Shown: positions 32,123 to 41,026, counted from the first letter of the stretch. The stretch is DNA of 64,000 nucleotides from Nocardia brasiliensis ATCC 700358 (GCF_000250675.2 NC_018681.1:6076001-6140000); one strand, 5' to 3'. Notes: generated from the sequence alone by a model not told the origin. Numbers and translations are program-made.

Positions 32123-32800
32123 CTAGTTGGGGCGGCCGACCTCGTAGGTGCCGTCCTCCTTGGTGATCTTGATGGTCACCTTCTTGGCTTCGCCGCTGAC
32201 CTTGACGTCGCAGGTGAAGGTGGCGTCGACCTTGACGGCCTCGCCGGAGGGGCAGGTGACGTCGCTGACGTCCTGGATGCCGTAGGAGTCGGAGAGCACC
32301 TTCTTGACGCCGTCCTGCACCGCGGCCTGGTCCAGTTTGTCCTGGGCGGTGAGCACCAGGATGAGGGCGACGACGGCTCCGATGACGACCACACCGAGCA
32401 CGACCAGGCCGATGATCAGGCCCTTGCCCTTACCGCCCTGCGGCGGCTGCTGTCCGGGCTGCTGACCCCACTGCGGCTGACCGGGCTGCTGCTGCCCCCA
32501 CTGCGGTTGCTGTCCCTGCTGCCAATCCTGCTGCGGCTGCTGACCCCACTGCTGCTGCGGCTGCGGCTGACCGGGCTGGCTCCACTGCTGCGCGGGCTGC
32601 TGACCCCACTGCGGCTGGCCGGGCTGCTGGCCCCACTGCTGTTGCGGCTGCTGGTCACCCCAGTGCTGGGTCGGCTGCGCCGACGCGGGCGTCTGCGGCT
32701 GACCACCCCACTGTTGTCCGGGTGGCTGCTGGCCGCCCCACTGCTGGGTGGGATCGTTGCGCCCCTCCCCGGGTTCGCTGGGTCCAAACGGGCCGCTCAT
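32123..32800 (-). CDS. membrane-anchored DUF4333-like protein with Gln/Pro/Trp-rich N-terminal domain
   Basis: A 225-residue protein from the ATG at 32800, with GGAGG 7 bases upstream. Residues 15-125 are low-complexity repeats of Gln-Gln-Trp-Gly-Gln-Gln-Pro-Gly type; then Gly-Lys-Gly-Lys-Gly and one transmembrane helix (about 130-152). The outer domain of about 70 residues has two Cys (Val-Thr-Cys-Pro-Ser-Gly and Phe-Thr-Cys-Asp-Val), as in DUF4333 proteins, which are small secreted actinobacterial domains. The place matches M. tuberculosis Rv2091c, beside helY. Function unknown; the cytoplasmic Gln-rich part may drive self-association. Confidence 0.75.
   Translation of the reverse strand: MSGPFGPSEPGEGRNDPTQQWGGQQPPGQQWGGQPQTPASAQPTQHWGDQQPQQQWGQQPGQPQWGQQPAQQWSQPGQPQPQQQWGQQPQQDWQQGQQPQWGQQQPGQPQWGQQPGQQPPQGGKGKGLIIGLVVLGVVVIGAVVALILVLTAQDKLDQAAVQDGVKKVLSDSYGIQDVSDVTCPSGEAVKVDATFTCDVKVSGEAKKVTIKITKEDGTYEVGRPN
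32445..32745. repeat. degenerate tandem repeats encoding Gln-Trp-Gly-Gln-Gln-Pro
   Basis: On the plus strand, units containing CCCCACTG and CTGCTG recur about ten times at spacings of 21-45 bases. They encode the Gln/Trp/Pro repeats of the DUF4333-like protein and are not a separate element. Repeat number may vary between strains. Confidence 0.75.
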
Positions 32801-32999
32801 CTGGTTGCCTCCACTCGCATCGTTGTACACACGGTAGCCCCCCGCGTGGGAACCGTCGTATAACTCGACTCCTCCGCCACGGTCGGTACGCGAAAGAAAT
32901 CAAATCACAATCGAATCCGGTACGCGTAGCTCCCGCCGCCGCCTCGGCTGCGCGCGTGCTGTCGCTTCGCTCTGCGCAGTCTAGGGACCGACATGCCCG

Positions 33000-35702
33000 T
33001 TATGCGGCATCCACCGCGACGACACCCCGCCGGATCGCCCGCACCGCCTTCGCGGCGGTCGCGGCGACCTCCGGATCGTCGGCGGTGCCGTGGATCTGGT
33101 CCAGCAGATCGATGACCTGCCTGCACCAGCGCACGAAATCGCCCGCGGACAACGGCGCGGCCTGGTCGCCGCTGGCGAGCAACGACTCGGCCAACCCGTC
33201 GCCGCGCGCCCACTTGTGCACGCCGGTGACGAAGCCCAGATCGGGCTCCCTGGTGGGCGGCAGCTTGTGCCGGGCCTCGTCGGACCGCAGCTCGCTCCAG
33301 ACCCGGATGGTCTCGCCGACGGCCCGGCGGATCGGCGCCGTGGGCCCGCTCACGCCGAGATAGCCACCGTCCTGGCGCGATTCGAACACCAGAATGGATA
33401 CGACACCGGCCAGTTCGGCGGGACCGAGGCCACGCCACAGCCCTTGCCGCAGGCATTCGGCGACCAGCAGATCGCTCTCGGAGTAGATGCGGGCGAGCCT
33501 GCGCCCGTCCGCGGTGACCTCCGAGTCGTGCACGAACCCGCGCTCCTGCAGCAGGCCGAGGATCCGGTCGAAGGTGCGGGCCAGCGAGTTCGTCGTCGCG
33601 GCAACCTTCTGGCGCATGGTCTCGGTTTCCCGGAGCAGCCGGTTGTAGCGCTCGCCGATCCGGGCCATCTGCTCCCGGTCCGGGCGCGTGTGCGCGGGAT
33701 GGGAGCGCAGGCTGCGGCGCAGCGTCGCCAGTTCCCGGTCGTCGGCGGCCCCGGACCGCTTGCCGCGGCGCGGCCGGCCCGGCGCGGAGATGCCGGTGCT
33801 GCGCAGGGCCGAGGCGAGATCGCGGCGGGCCTGCGCGGTCCGGTGATCGACCCGTCGCGGCAGGCGCATATGGCCCAGCGGTTCGGCCGGCACCGGGAAA
33901 TCGGCCACCGAGATCCGGCCCGCCCACTTGTCCGCGGTGAGCACCAGCGGTCGCGGATCGCCCGGCGTCGCATCGGGTTCCAGGATCACCGCGAGTCCGG
34001 CGCGCCGCCCGGACGGGATCGCGACCACGTCGCCGCGGCGCAACGAGACCAGCGCCTCCACGGCGGCGCCGCGCCGGTCGGACCGGCCCTGCTGCTCCAG
34101 CTGGCGTTCCCGCTGCTTGATCCGCTCGCGCAACGAAATGTATTCCAGGAAGCCGCCTTCCGTGCCGCCGAGCTGATCGCGCAGCTTGCGCAGCGCGGCC
34201 TCGTTGCGTTCGATACCACGCACCAGCCCGACCACCGACCGGTCGGCCTGGAACTGGGCGAAGGAACGCTCCAGCAGCGCCCGCGATTCGGCGGCGCCCA
34301 TCCGGTCGATCAGATTGATGGACATGTTGTAGCCGGGACGGAACGAACTGCGCAGCGGATAGGTCCGGGTGGAGGCCAGGCCGGCGACCGCGCTGGTGTC
34401 CACCTCGGGCTGCCACAGCACCACCGCGTGGCCCTCGACGTCGATGCCGCGCCGGCCGGCGCGACCGGTCAGCTGGGTATATTCCCCAGGCGTGAGTTCG
34501 GCGTGCGACTCGCCGTTGAACTTGACGAGTCGCTCCAGCACCACCGTGCGGGCGGGCATGTTGATGCCGAGAGCCAGTGTCTCCGTGGCGAATACCGCCC
34601 GCACCAGCCCGTTGACGAACAGTTCCTCGACGGTGTGCCGGAACGCGGGCAGCATGCCGGCGTGGTGCGCGGCCAGTCCGCGATGCAGCGCCTCGCGCCA
34701 CTCCCAGTAGCCGAGCACCTCGAGATCGGCCTTGGGCAGATCGCCGGTGTGCTTGTCGACGATGGCGTCGACCTCGGCGCGGTCCTCGTCCCGGCCCAGG
34801 TCCAACCGCGACCGCAGGCACTGGGCCAGCGCGCCGTCGCACCCCGCGCGGCTGAAGATGAAGGTGATCGCGGGCAGCAGGCCCTCTTCGTCCAGCTTGG
34901 CCAGCACCTCGGGGCGCGGCAGCGGCCGGAAGTCGCGCCGCGGCCCGCCGCGACCGTTGCGCGGACCGCCCCAGCTGTTCGCCCGGTCGGCGAGTTCGCG
35001 CTGTTTGATGAACCGCACCAGGTCCTCGTCGACGAGCACCTTCTGATCCGTGGAATCGGTGTCGAACAGGTCGAACATCCGCCGCCCGACCATGACGTGC
35101 TGCCACAGCGGCACCGGCCGGGTCTCGTCCACCACCACGGCGGTGTCGCCGCGTACGGTCTCCATCCACGCGCCGAATTCCTCGGCGTTGCTGACCGTCG
35201 CGGACAGGCTGACCAGCCGCACGTCCGGCGGCAGGTGCAGGATCACTTCCTCCCACACCGCGCCGCGGAAGCGGTCGGCCAGGTAGTGCACCTCGTCCAT
35301 CACCACGTACGACAGACCGCGCAGCGCGTCCGAGGACGCGTACAGCATGTTGCGCAGCACCTCGGTGGTCATCACGACCACCGGTGCGTCGGAGTTGATC
35401 GACTGGTCACCAGTGAGCAGGCCGACGCTCTCGCGGCCGTAGCGCTCGGTGAGGTCGGCGAACTTCTGGTTCGACAGTGCCTTGATCGGCGTGGTGTAGA
35501 AGCATTTGCCGCCCGCCGCGAGCGCCAGGTGTACCGCGAATTCGCCGACTACCGTCTTGCCGGCGCCGGTGGGCGCGCAGACCAGGACGCTGTGGCCTTC
35601 TTCGAGTGCCGCACAGGCGGTGCGCTGGAAGGGATCGAGACTGAATTTCAGCTCGGTGGAGAACTTCGCTAGCTCGCCCGTGTGCGACCGGTGATGTGTC
35701 AC
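33000..35702 (-). CDS. helY: HelY-type DEAD/DEAH superfamily II helicase
   Basis: A 900-residue Ski2/Mtr4-like ATP-dependent helicase. Walker A is Ala-Pro-Thr-Gly-Ala-Gly-Lys-Thr (residues 43-50), the Q-motif-like Asp-Pro-Phe-Gln-Arg precedes it, and the DEVH box is in Val-Met-Asp-Glu-Val-His-Tyr-Leu near 135. The helicase C domain carries Phe-Ala-Thr-Glu-Thr-Leu-Ala-Leu-Gly-Ile-Asn-Met-Pro-Ala and Thr-Gln-Leu-Thr-Gly-Arg-Ala-Gly-Arg-Arg-Gly, and the C-terminal third holds the DSHCT domain. It probably unwinds structured RNA. GTG start. It follows tatC by only 2 bases, so it is in the paf-tat operon. Confidence 0.95.
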   Translation of the reverse strand: MTHHRSHTGELAKFSTELKFSLDPFQRTACAALEEGHSVLVCAPTGAGKTVVGEFAVHLALAAGGKCFYTTPIKALSNQKFADLTERYGRESVGLLTGDQSINSDAPVVVMTTEVLRNMLYASSDALRGLSYVVMDEVHYLADRFRGAVWEEVILHLPPDVRLVSLSATVSNAEEFGAWMETVRGDTAVVVDETRPVPLWQHVMVGRRMFDLFDTDSTDQKVLVDEDLVRFIKQRELADRANSWGGPRNGRGGPRRDFRPLPRPEVLAKLDEEGLLPAITFIFSRAGCDGALAQCLRSRLDLGRDEDRAEVDAIVDKHTGDLPKADLEVLGYWEWREALHRGLAAHHAGMLPAFRHTVEELFVNGLVRAVFATETLALGINMPARTVVLERLVKFNGESHAELTPGEYTQLTGRAGRRGIDVEGHAVVLWQPEVDTSAVAGLASTRTYPLRSSFRPGYNMSINLIDRMGAAESRALLERSFAQFQADRSVVGLVRGIERNEAALRKLRDQLGGTEGGFLEYISLRERIKQRERQLEQQGRSDRRGAAVEALVSLRRGDVVAIPSGRRAGLAVILEPDATPGDPRPLVLTADKWAGRISVADFPVPAEPLGHMRLPRRVDHRTAQARRDLASALRSTGISAPGRPRRGKRSGAADDRELATLRRSLRSHPAHTRPDREQMARIGERYNRLLRETETMRQKVAATTNSLARTFDRILGLLQERGFVHDSEVTADGRRLARIYSESDLLVAECLRQGLWRGLGPAELAGVVSILVFESRQDGGYLGVSGPTAPIRRAVGETIRVWSELRSDEARHKLPPTREPDLGFVTGVHKWARGDGLAESLLASGDQAAPLSAGDFVRWCRQVIDLLDQIHGTADDPEVAATAAKAVRAIRRGVVAVDAA

Positions 35703-35704
35703 CG

Positions 35705-36658
35705 TCAGAGGGTATCGGAGTAGTCCGACATCGAGCGCGCAGTTTTATCCGGGGGTGTCACGATCGATTCGGCCGGTGCGATCGGCTCCGGGCCGCTCAC
35801 CGCGGACGCCTCCTCGTCGGCGAGCGCGGCCAGATTCTCGGCTTCCTTGCGCGCCTTGCGGATGTCGTTGATCCGGGAGAACTGGATCGCGAACTCGAAC
35901 AGCACCGTCAGCGCGAACGCCAGCGCGAGCATGGAGAACGGGTCCTGGGGCGTCACGATGGCCGCGAACACGAAGAGCCCGAACGTGATTCCGCGCCGCC
36001 AGGCCTTCAGCCGCTGATAGGTGAGCACCCCGATGAGGTTCAATCCGATGATCAGCAGCGGAGTTTCGAAGCTCACGCCGAAGATCACCAGCAGCTGGAT
36101 GATGAAGCTGAAGTACTGCGAACCGCTGAGCGCGGTGATCTGGACGTTGTTGCCGATCGAGAGCAGGAAGCTCAACGCGTGCGCCACGACCACGTAGGCC
36201 AGCACGGCGCCGGTGAGGAACAGCACCGTGCCGGTCGAGACGAAGCCGACCGCGTACTTGCGTTCCTTGGCGTACAGGCCGGGCGTGATGAACGCCCACA
36301 GCTGATACAGCCAGATCGGCGCGGCGAGCACGATGCCCGCGGTCATGCCGACCTTCAACCGCAGGGTGAACTGCTCGAACGGCGCGGTGGCCAGCAGCTT
36401 GCAGGAACCGTCGGGACTGAGCGCGGCACGCGCCGAGTCCGGCAGCGAGCAGTAGGGCCCGCGCAGAATATCGCCCAGGCTGGACACCCCGAGGAAGCCG
36501 TATTCGTACCAGATGAATCCCAGCACCGTGGTGACGATGACCGCGGCGATCGAGACCAGCAGCCGGTACCGCAGTTCCTGTAAATGCTCGACCAACGACA
36601 TGGTGCCGTCGGGGTTGGTCCTGCGCTTGCTGCGCCGGGGATCGAACGGGATTCGCAT
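35705..36658 (-). CDS. tatC: Sec-independent protein translocase subunit TatC
   Basis: A 317-residue polytopic membrane protein with six hydrophobic segments. The N-terminal Met-Ser-Leu-Val-Glu-His-Leu-Gln-Glu-Leu-Arg-Tyr-Arg-Leu motif (near residue 20) and the conserved Phe-Glu-Thr-Pro-Leu in helix 4 are present. TatC binds the twin-arginine signal peptide and forms the core of the export channel with TatA/B. An acidic cytoplasmic tail of about 60 residues follows helix 6, as in other actinobacteria. It lies 129 bases after tatA and 2 bases before helY. Confidence 0.97.
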   Translation of the reverse strand: MRIPFDPRRSKRRTNPDGTMSLVEHLQELRYRLLVSIAAVIVTTVLGFIWYEYGFLGVSSLGDILRGPYCSLPDSARAALSPDGSCKLLATAPFEQFTLRLKVGMTAGIVLAAPIWLYQLWAFITPGLYAKERKYAVGFVSTGTVLFLTGAVLAYVVVAHALSFLLSIGNNVQITALSGSQYFSFIIQLLVIFGVSFETPLLIIGLNLIGVLTYQRLKAWRRGITFGLFVFAAIVTPQDPFSMLALAFALTVLFEFAIQFSRINDIRKARKEAENLAALADEEASAVSGPEPIAPAESIVTPPDKTARSMSDYSDTL

Positions 36659-36787
36659 GGTTGGTGATTGCCCCTGGGTTGGAGTGCCCCGCTCGACGAC
36701 GGCGCACTAGGCCCGGAGTGAGTTTCCGCACTCCGCCATGAGCAGGCCGCGCGACCCGGGCCCGCTCCGCATAACTCTCGGTCTAGC

Positions 36788-37063
36788 TCAGAGCGACTTC
36801 GGCTCGGCGTGGGGCTGCTGCGTGGCCGTTGGCGTCACCGGCTGCGCGGGCGGCAGCTGCTGCGGCTGCGCGGGCTGCGCCGGAGCGGGCGCGTCGGCGT
36901 CCTTGGCGTCCTTGCCCTCGTGCTGCATCTGGCTGACCTCGCTCTTGAAGATGCGCAGCGACCGACCCAGGCTGCGGGCCGCGTCGGGCATCCGCTTAGC
37001 ACCGAAGAACATCACGAAAACGACCGCAATGATCAGCCAGTGCCAGATGCTCAGACTGCCCAT
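36788..37063 (-). CDS. tatA: Sec-independent protein translocase subunit TatA
   Basis: A 91-residue single-span protein: an N-terminal transmembrane helix (residues 6-21) ending Phe-Phe-Gly-Ala-Lys-Arg-Met-Pro, the Phe-Gly hinge, an amphipathic helix (Ala-Ala-Arg-Ser-Leu-Gly-Arg-Ser-Leu-Arg-Ile-Phe-Lys) and a Pro/Gln/Ala-rich tail. It oligomerises to permit passage of folded proteins. The ATG has GGGAGG 8 bases upstream. It is separated by 113 bases from the ketopantoate-reductase-like gene. Confidence 0.96.
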   Translation of the reverse strand: MGSLSIWHWLIIAVVFVMFFGAKRMPDAARSLGRSLRIFKSEVSQMQHEGKDAKDADAPAPAQPAQPQQLPPAQPVTPTATQQPHAEPKSL

Positions 37064-37175
37064 GATTAATACCTCCCAAGACTGGTGATGGTTCTGATGC
37101 TACCGGAGGGTGACGTGCGCGAACGCCACCGTCCGCCTCGTTTGTCCGGTGTTCAGCCGGGCCCGCCGGTCCGGG

Positions 37176-38201
37176 TCACCGGATCGCCGCGCGCGCCGCG
37201 CGCAGCTGCGCGAGCAGTTCCGGCCCGGTCCACGTGCGCCGATCCCCCTGTTCCGCCGCGACGACCAGTTCGATCAGCCGCTGATTGACCGGTGTCGGAA
37301 GATCGACCATGGCCCCCAGTCCCACGATTTCCCCACACAGCCAAGAGATTTCGGTTCTGCGCCCCAGAGCCAGATCGTCCGACATGGACGAGCGCGCCAT
37401 CGGGTCCACGGCGAGCACCTGGCCGAACACCCGCCGGAAAATCCCGTCGGGCACGGTCAGCAGCGTGGCCATGACGCGCGGCGGCACCGGGGTCAGCCGC
37501 GCGGGCGCAATTCGCGCTTTGTTCATCACCGTGAGCGCCTCCCGCTGGGTGAGCGCCAGGCAGCGGCGATAGTCCCGATCGGCGAGCTGTTCGCGCAGCG
37601 GACGCCCGGACAGCGCGTTGATCGGATTGTTCAGATTCAGCAGCAGCTTGGCCCACTGCACCGGGCGCAGGTCGGGGTAGCGGCGCAGCGGCAGGCCGGC
37701 CTGCTCGAAAACGCCCAGGAACGGCGCGAGCTCCGGATCGTCCTGCACTGCGAGGCCGCCCTCGGTGCCGCGATGGAACCGGCCGCCCGGGTGATGCACC
37801 ACGTTGAACATGACCATGCCCGCCAGCACCACGCAGTGCGGCAGGATCTCCCGGATCACGGTGTCGTTGCCGATCCCGTTCTGCAGACTCAACACCACGG
37901 TGCCCGGGCGGATCTTGCCCGCGAGCTCGCGCACGGCGTCGGCGGTCGCCGCCGATTTCACCGTGACCAGCACCAGCTCGGCCGAGCCGATATCGTCCGG
38001 TTCGGTGGCCACCCGGAACCGGTCGGCCGCCAGCGCGTCGTCCCCGCCGTCCAGGTCGGTGAGCCGGATACCGGACGCGACGATCTCGTCGAGCAGCCGC
38101 GGCCGGCCGACGAAGGTGACGTCCGCGCCCGCGACGGCCAGTTTGCCGCCGACGAAGATGCCGATGCTGCCCGCACCGATCACCATGACCCGGCTGCTCA
38201 C
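37176..38201 (-). CDS. ketopantoate reductase-like (2-dehydropantoate 2-reductase family)
   Basis: A 341-residue NADPH-dependent reductase. The Rossmann motif is Val-Ile-Gly-Ala-Gly-Ser-Ile-Gly at residues 7-14, and the C-terminal domain has the family Lys in Gln-Trp-Ala-Lys-Leu-Leu-Leu-Asn followed by Asn-Pro-Ile-Asn-Ala-Leu-Ser. PanE makes pantoate for coenzyme A, but many actinobacterial paralogues act on other 2-oxo acids, so I leave the symbol blank. Its GTG start overlaps the pafC stop (GTGA), inserting it firmly into the paf-tat operon; I do not recall it at this place in M. tuberculosis. Confidence 0.88.
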   Translation of the reverse strand: MSSRVMVIGAGSIGIFVGGKLAVAGADVTFVGRPRLLDEIVASGIRLTDLDGGDDALAADRFRVATEPDDIGSAELVLVTVKSAATADAVRELAGKIRPGTVVLSLQNGIGNDTVIREILPHCVVLAGMVMFNVVHHPGGRFHRGTEGGLAVQDDPELAPFLGVFEQAGLPLRRYPDLRPVQWAKLLLNLNNPINALSGRPLREQLADRDYRRCLALTQREALTVMNKARIAPARLTPVPPRVMATLLTVPDGIFRRVFGQVLAVDPMARSSMSDDLALGRRTEISWLCGEIVGLGAMVDLPTPVNQRLIELVVAAEQGDRRTWTGPELLAQLRAARAAIR

Positions 38202-39169
38202 GTCGGCTCGAATCCCGCTGCGGCATAGGCGGCCAGGGCGGCGTTGGAGCGTTCGCGCACCGCGGCGACCAGTTCCGGCGGCCCGAGTGCGGTCACGCCG
38301 GAGCCGAACCCGAGCAGCAGCCGCGCCATCCAGTCCAGGGTGGCGAACCGCATCGTCGCCTCCAGGCTGCCGTCGGCCTGCACCGCGATCCGGTTCATCG
38401 GATACTGATCGAGCACCCAGGCGTAGTCGGGGTGAATACGCAAGCGCGCCAAGGGAACCGCGGGATCGTCCTGGAAGAGGTCGAGCGCCGCGGACTCCTC
38501 GGTGGCGTGACTCGGCGGACGCGCCGGCTCGTCTAGTTCGGTGGCGTCCTCGATCCGGTCGAACCGGAACAGGCGCACGCCCTCGGCCTGCCTGCACCAC
38601 GCTTGCAGATAGCTGTTGTTGTCCACCAGCACAATTCGGATCGGGTCGACCACCCGCTCGGACACCACATCCCGGCTGGCGGAGTAGTAGACCAGGCGCA
38701 ACGCGTGCTGCCGGGCCAGTGCCGAACGCACCGTGGCGACGGCGGGCGCCTCCAGCGGCGGCGTGCGGATCTGCTCCGGTTCGGCGCCCGAGCCGCCCGC
38801 GATCGCCGACTCGATCTTCGCGATGGCGGCGTGCGCCGCGGTCGGATCGACCATGCCCGGCATCTCCACGATCGAACGCAGCGCCACCAGCAGCGCGGTC
38901 GCCTCGGTCGAGGTCAGCCGCAGCGGCCGGTCGATGCCCGCGGAGAAGGTGACCTCGATGCTCTCCTCGGAGAACGAGAGGTCGATCAGGTCGCCGGGAC
39001 CGTAGCCGGGCAACCCGCACATCCACAGCTGGTTGAGATCGCTCATCAGCTGTTTGGACGTGACGCCCAGGTCGGCGGCGGCCTCCGCGGCGCTGATGCC
39101 GGGATGCGCGATGAAGTACGGGATCATGTTGAGCAGCCGCGAAAGCCGCACGGAAAGCCGGGAATTCAC
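38198..39169 (-). CDS. pafC: WYL-domain regulator PafC
   Basis: A 323-residue regulator with N-terminal winged HTH (Leu-Ser-Arg-Leu-Leu-Asn-Met-Ile-Pro-Tyr, then Asp-Leu-Gly-Val-Thr-Ser-Lys-Gln-Leu-Met-Ser-Asp-Leu) and a WYL domain with Asn-Ser-Tyr-Leu-Gln-Ala-Trp-Cys near residue 190, followed by the C-terminal WCX domain. In mycobacteria PafB and PafC work together to activate LexA-independent DNA-damage genes at RecA-NDp promoters. Start and stop each overlap a neighbour by 4 bases (pafB before, reductase after). Confidence 0.95.
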   Translation of the reverse strand: MNSRLSVRLSRLLNMIPYFIAHPGISAAEAAADLGVTSKQLMSDLNQLWMCGLPGYGPGDLIDLSFSEESIEVTFSAGIDRPLRLTSTEATALLVALRSIVEMPGMVDPTAAHAAIAKIESAIAGGSGAEPEQIRTPPLEAPAVATVRSALARQHALRLVYYSASRDVVSERVVDPIRIVLVDNNSYLQAWCRQAEGVRLFRFDRIEDATELDEPARPPSHATEESAALDLFQDDPAVPLARLRIHPDYAWVLDQYPMNRIAVQADGSLEATMRFATLDWMARLLLGFGSGVTALGPPELVAAVRERSNAALAAYAAAGFEPT

Positions 39170-40161
39170 GCCGTGACCTCCGTGCGATCGAACACCGAGC
39201 GCAGCCGGTTGACCACGTCGGTGCGCAACTCCTCGGGCGCGAGCACCACCGCGTCCGGGCCCAGGCCGGTGATCAGGCGGGCGATCCAGTCGCGCGAGCG
39301 CACCGGCAGCTCGACCACCGCGCCGGCCCGGCCGCCGATCGTGCGTTCACCGGTGACCTGGCCGATCCGGCGCAGTTCGCGGCCCCGGCCGTCGGCCACC
39401 CACACCGTCGCGGTGCCGCTGACCGGCGCCGAACTGGTCACCTGCGAGACGATCGCGCGCAAGTCGATGCCGTCCGGTTTGCGCACCGTGTTCGCCGGGC
39501 CGTAGGGCGTGACGTCGTCCCCGATCCGGGACAGGCGGAAGCTGCGCACCGCGTCCCGGTCACGGTCGTGCCCGACCAGATACCAGCGGCCGTGATGGGT
39601 GACCACACCCCACGGCTCCACGTCGCGCATCAGATAGGGGGCGTTGATCGCGCCGCGATGCTCGAACCGCACCGCCTGGCCCGCGTCGATGGCGGCGAGA
39701 AGTTTGCCCAGCACCGGTTCGGAGCCGCGGGTGCGGGCCGGGACCGCGGGCACGGCGGCCACCGTGGCGTCGGTCTCCACGTGCACGCCCGCGGCGCGGA
39801 GTTTGAGCAGCGCGCCGTCCGCGGCGGCCGCCAGTTCCGGCGACTCCCACATCTGCACGGCCACCGCGACCGCGGCCGCCTCCTCGTCGGACAGATCGAT
39901 CTCGGGCAGCTCGTAGGCGTCGCGGTTGATCCGGTAGCCCTCCACCGACGAGTACCGGCTCACCGGTCCGATCTCGAGAGGTATGCCCAGGTCACGCAGT
40001 TCGTTCTTGTCCCGCTCGAACATTCGGCTGAACGCCTCGTCGCTGACGGAATCCTCGTACCCCGCGACGCTGTCCCGAATCCGCTCCGCGGTCAGGAACT
40101 GCCGGGTCGACAGCAGCGCGATGACCAGATTCATCAGCCGCTCGACCTTGGATATCGCCAC
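39166..40161 (-). CDS. pafB: WYL-domain regulator PafB
   Basis: A 331-residue partner of PafC. I start at the GTG at 40161, giving the usual (fM)-Ala-Ile-Ser-Lys-Val-Glu-Arg-Leu N-terminus; the frame is open a little further upstream. The HTH spans about residues 5-70 (Leu-Thr-Ala-Glu-Arg-Ile-Arg-Asp, then Phe-Ser-Arg-Met-Phe-Glu-Arg-Asp-Lys-Asn-Glu-Leu-Arg), and the WYL core His-Gly-Arg-Trp-Tyr-Leu-Val-Gly-His-Asp is near 190. In many actinobacteria pafB follows pafA; here two other genes and a terminator separate them, so pafBC must have its own promoter in the 87 bases before 40249. Confidence 0.95.
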   Translation of the reverse strand: MAISKVERLMNLVIALLSTRQFLTAERIRDSVAGYEDSVSDEAFSRMFERDKNELRDLGIPLEIGPVSRYSSVEGYRINRDAYELPEIDLSDEEAAAVAVAVQMWESPELAAAADGALLKLRAAGVHVETDATVAAVPAVPARTRGSEPVLGKLLAAIDAGQAVRFEHRGAINAPYLMRDVEPWGVVTHHGRWYLVGHDRDRDAVRSFRLSRIGDDVTPYGPANTVRKPDGIDLRAIVSQVTSSAPVSGTATVWVADGRGRELRRIGQVTGERTIGGRAGAVVELPVRSRDWIARLITGLGPDAVVLAPEELRTDVVNRLRSVFDRTEVTA

Positions 40162-40248
40162 CCGATAGAGGGTAATGGGCGGCGCGCCCACCGTGCGCGG
40201 CGGCGCGCGATTCCGCGCGCACCGAAACCCTTGGGCACTATGGAGTAC

Positions 40249-40557
40249 ATGATCATCGCGTTTTCTGTGACGCCGCTCGGGACCGGCGTCGACGTGGGCC
40301 GGGCTGTGGCCGAGGCGGTCCGCGTGGTGCGGGCCAGTGGCCTGCCCAACCGCACCGATGCCATGTTCACCACCGTCGAGGGCGAATGGGACGAGGTGAT
40401 GGCCGTCGTCAAAGCCGCCACCGACGCCGTGATCGCCGTCGCCCCCCGCTGCAGCCTGGTCCTCAAAGCCGATATCCGCCCCGGCGTCACCGACACCATG
40501 ACCGCCAAGATCGCAACCGTGGAACGCTATCTCGCCGAAGACGAACTCAGTCGGTGA
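40249..40557 (+). CDS. MTH1187/YkoF-type thiamine-binding-fold protein
   Basis: A 102-residue protein from the ATG at 40249, the usual Met-Ile-Ile-Ala-Phe-Ser-Val-Thr-Pro N-terminus; an ATG three codons earlier is possible. The family signature Arg-x-Ser-Gly-Leu-Pro-Asn-Arg-Thr-Asp-Ala-Met-Phe-Thr-Thr-Val-Glu-Gly-Glu-Trp is near residue 30. These small ferredoxin-like-fold proteins tetramerise, and some bind thiamine or its precursors; the cellular role is poorly known. It diverges from pafB and converges with the SnoaL-like gene, overlapping it by 11 bases. Confidence 0.87.
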   Translation: MIIAFSVTPLGTGVDVGRAVAEAVRVVRASGLPNRTDAMFTTVEGEWDEVMAVVKAATDAVIAVAPRCSLVLKADIRPGVTDTMTAKIATVERYLAEDELSR

Positions 40558-40924
40558 GCTGGGTTTGCTGGTAGAGGGCCAGTTTCCATTCGCCGCCGGC
40601 GCGGAGGTAGACGCTGGACATGAGGCCGGTGAAGGCTGGGGCGGGAGCTTCGCGGTAGGCGACGCCGGTGTAGACGAGGATTTTGCTGTGCACGCCTACG
40701 TCGACCAGGCGCGGGTCGCGGATCTCGTAGGTGCGCCAGGGCGGTGAATCCTTCAGGGCGGCAACGACTCCGGGGCGGTCCAGGACCATGCCGTTGGCGA
40801 GCACCATGACGGCGTCGCCGGTCATCAGGGCACCGTAGAAGTCGGCGCCGGTGCTGTCGCAGAGCGAGTCCCAGCCCTGCCGCTCGACGGCGAGCAGCTC
40901 GTTCAAGAGTTCGGTATCTGCCAT
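40547..40924 (-). CDS. SnoaL/DUF4440-like NTF2-fold protein
   Basis: A 125-residue protein with ATG start. It has the NTF2-like pattern: an N-terminal helix (Glu-Leu-Leu-Asn-Glu-Leu-Leu-Ala-Val-Glu-Arg-Gln-Gly-Trp), Phe-Tyr-Gly-Ala-Leu-Met-Thr-Gly-Asp-Ala-Val-Met-Val, and a C-terminal strand Gly-Glu-Trp-Lys-Leu-Ala-Leu-Tyr-Gln-Gln. Similar proteins bind or isomerise small molecules. It lies between pafA and pafB without any visible link to the proteasome, and its 3' end overlaps the MTH1187-type gene. Confidence 0.75.
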   Translation of the reverse strand: MADTELLNELLAVERQGWDSLCDSTGADFYGALMTGDAVMVLANGMVLDRPGVVAALKDSPPWRTYEIRDPRLVDVGVHSKILVYTGVAYREAPAPAFTGLMSSVYLRAGGEWKLALYQQTQLTD

Positions 40925-40986
40925 GCCTCCACGGTAGGCACGATCGGCGCGCGTGACATCACCGCACGTCAGCGCCGATATCCGAC

Positions 40987-41021
40987 GGCGACCGAGACCC
41001 GACGGATCGGGTTCGGTCGCC
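40987..41021 (-). terminator. hairpin terminator after pafA
   Basis: Inverted repeat of 14-15 bp with one bulge (GGCGACCGAGACCCG / CGGGTTCGGTCGCC) begins 5 bases after the pafA stop on the minus strand. Confidence 0.7.
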
Positions 41022-41026
41022 CCGTT

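Noticed and set aside
33090..35672. An 860-codon plus-strand frame opposite helY
   Set aside because: Composition typical of antisense reading of a high-GC gene; helY is unmistakable.
38195..38225. A tRNA T-arm-like GGCTCGAATCC
   Set aside because: It lies inside the coding end of pafC, and no acceptor or anticodon arms can be drawn around it.
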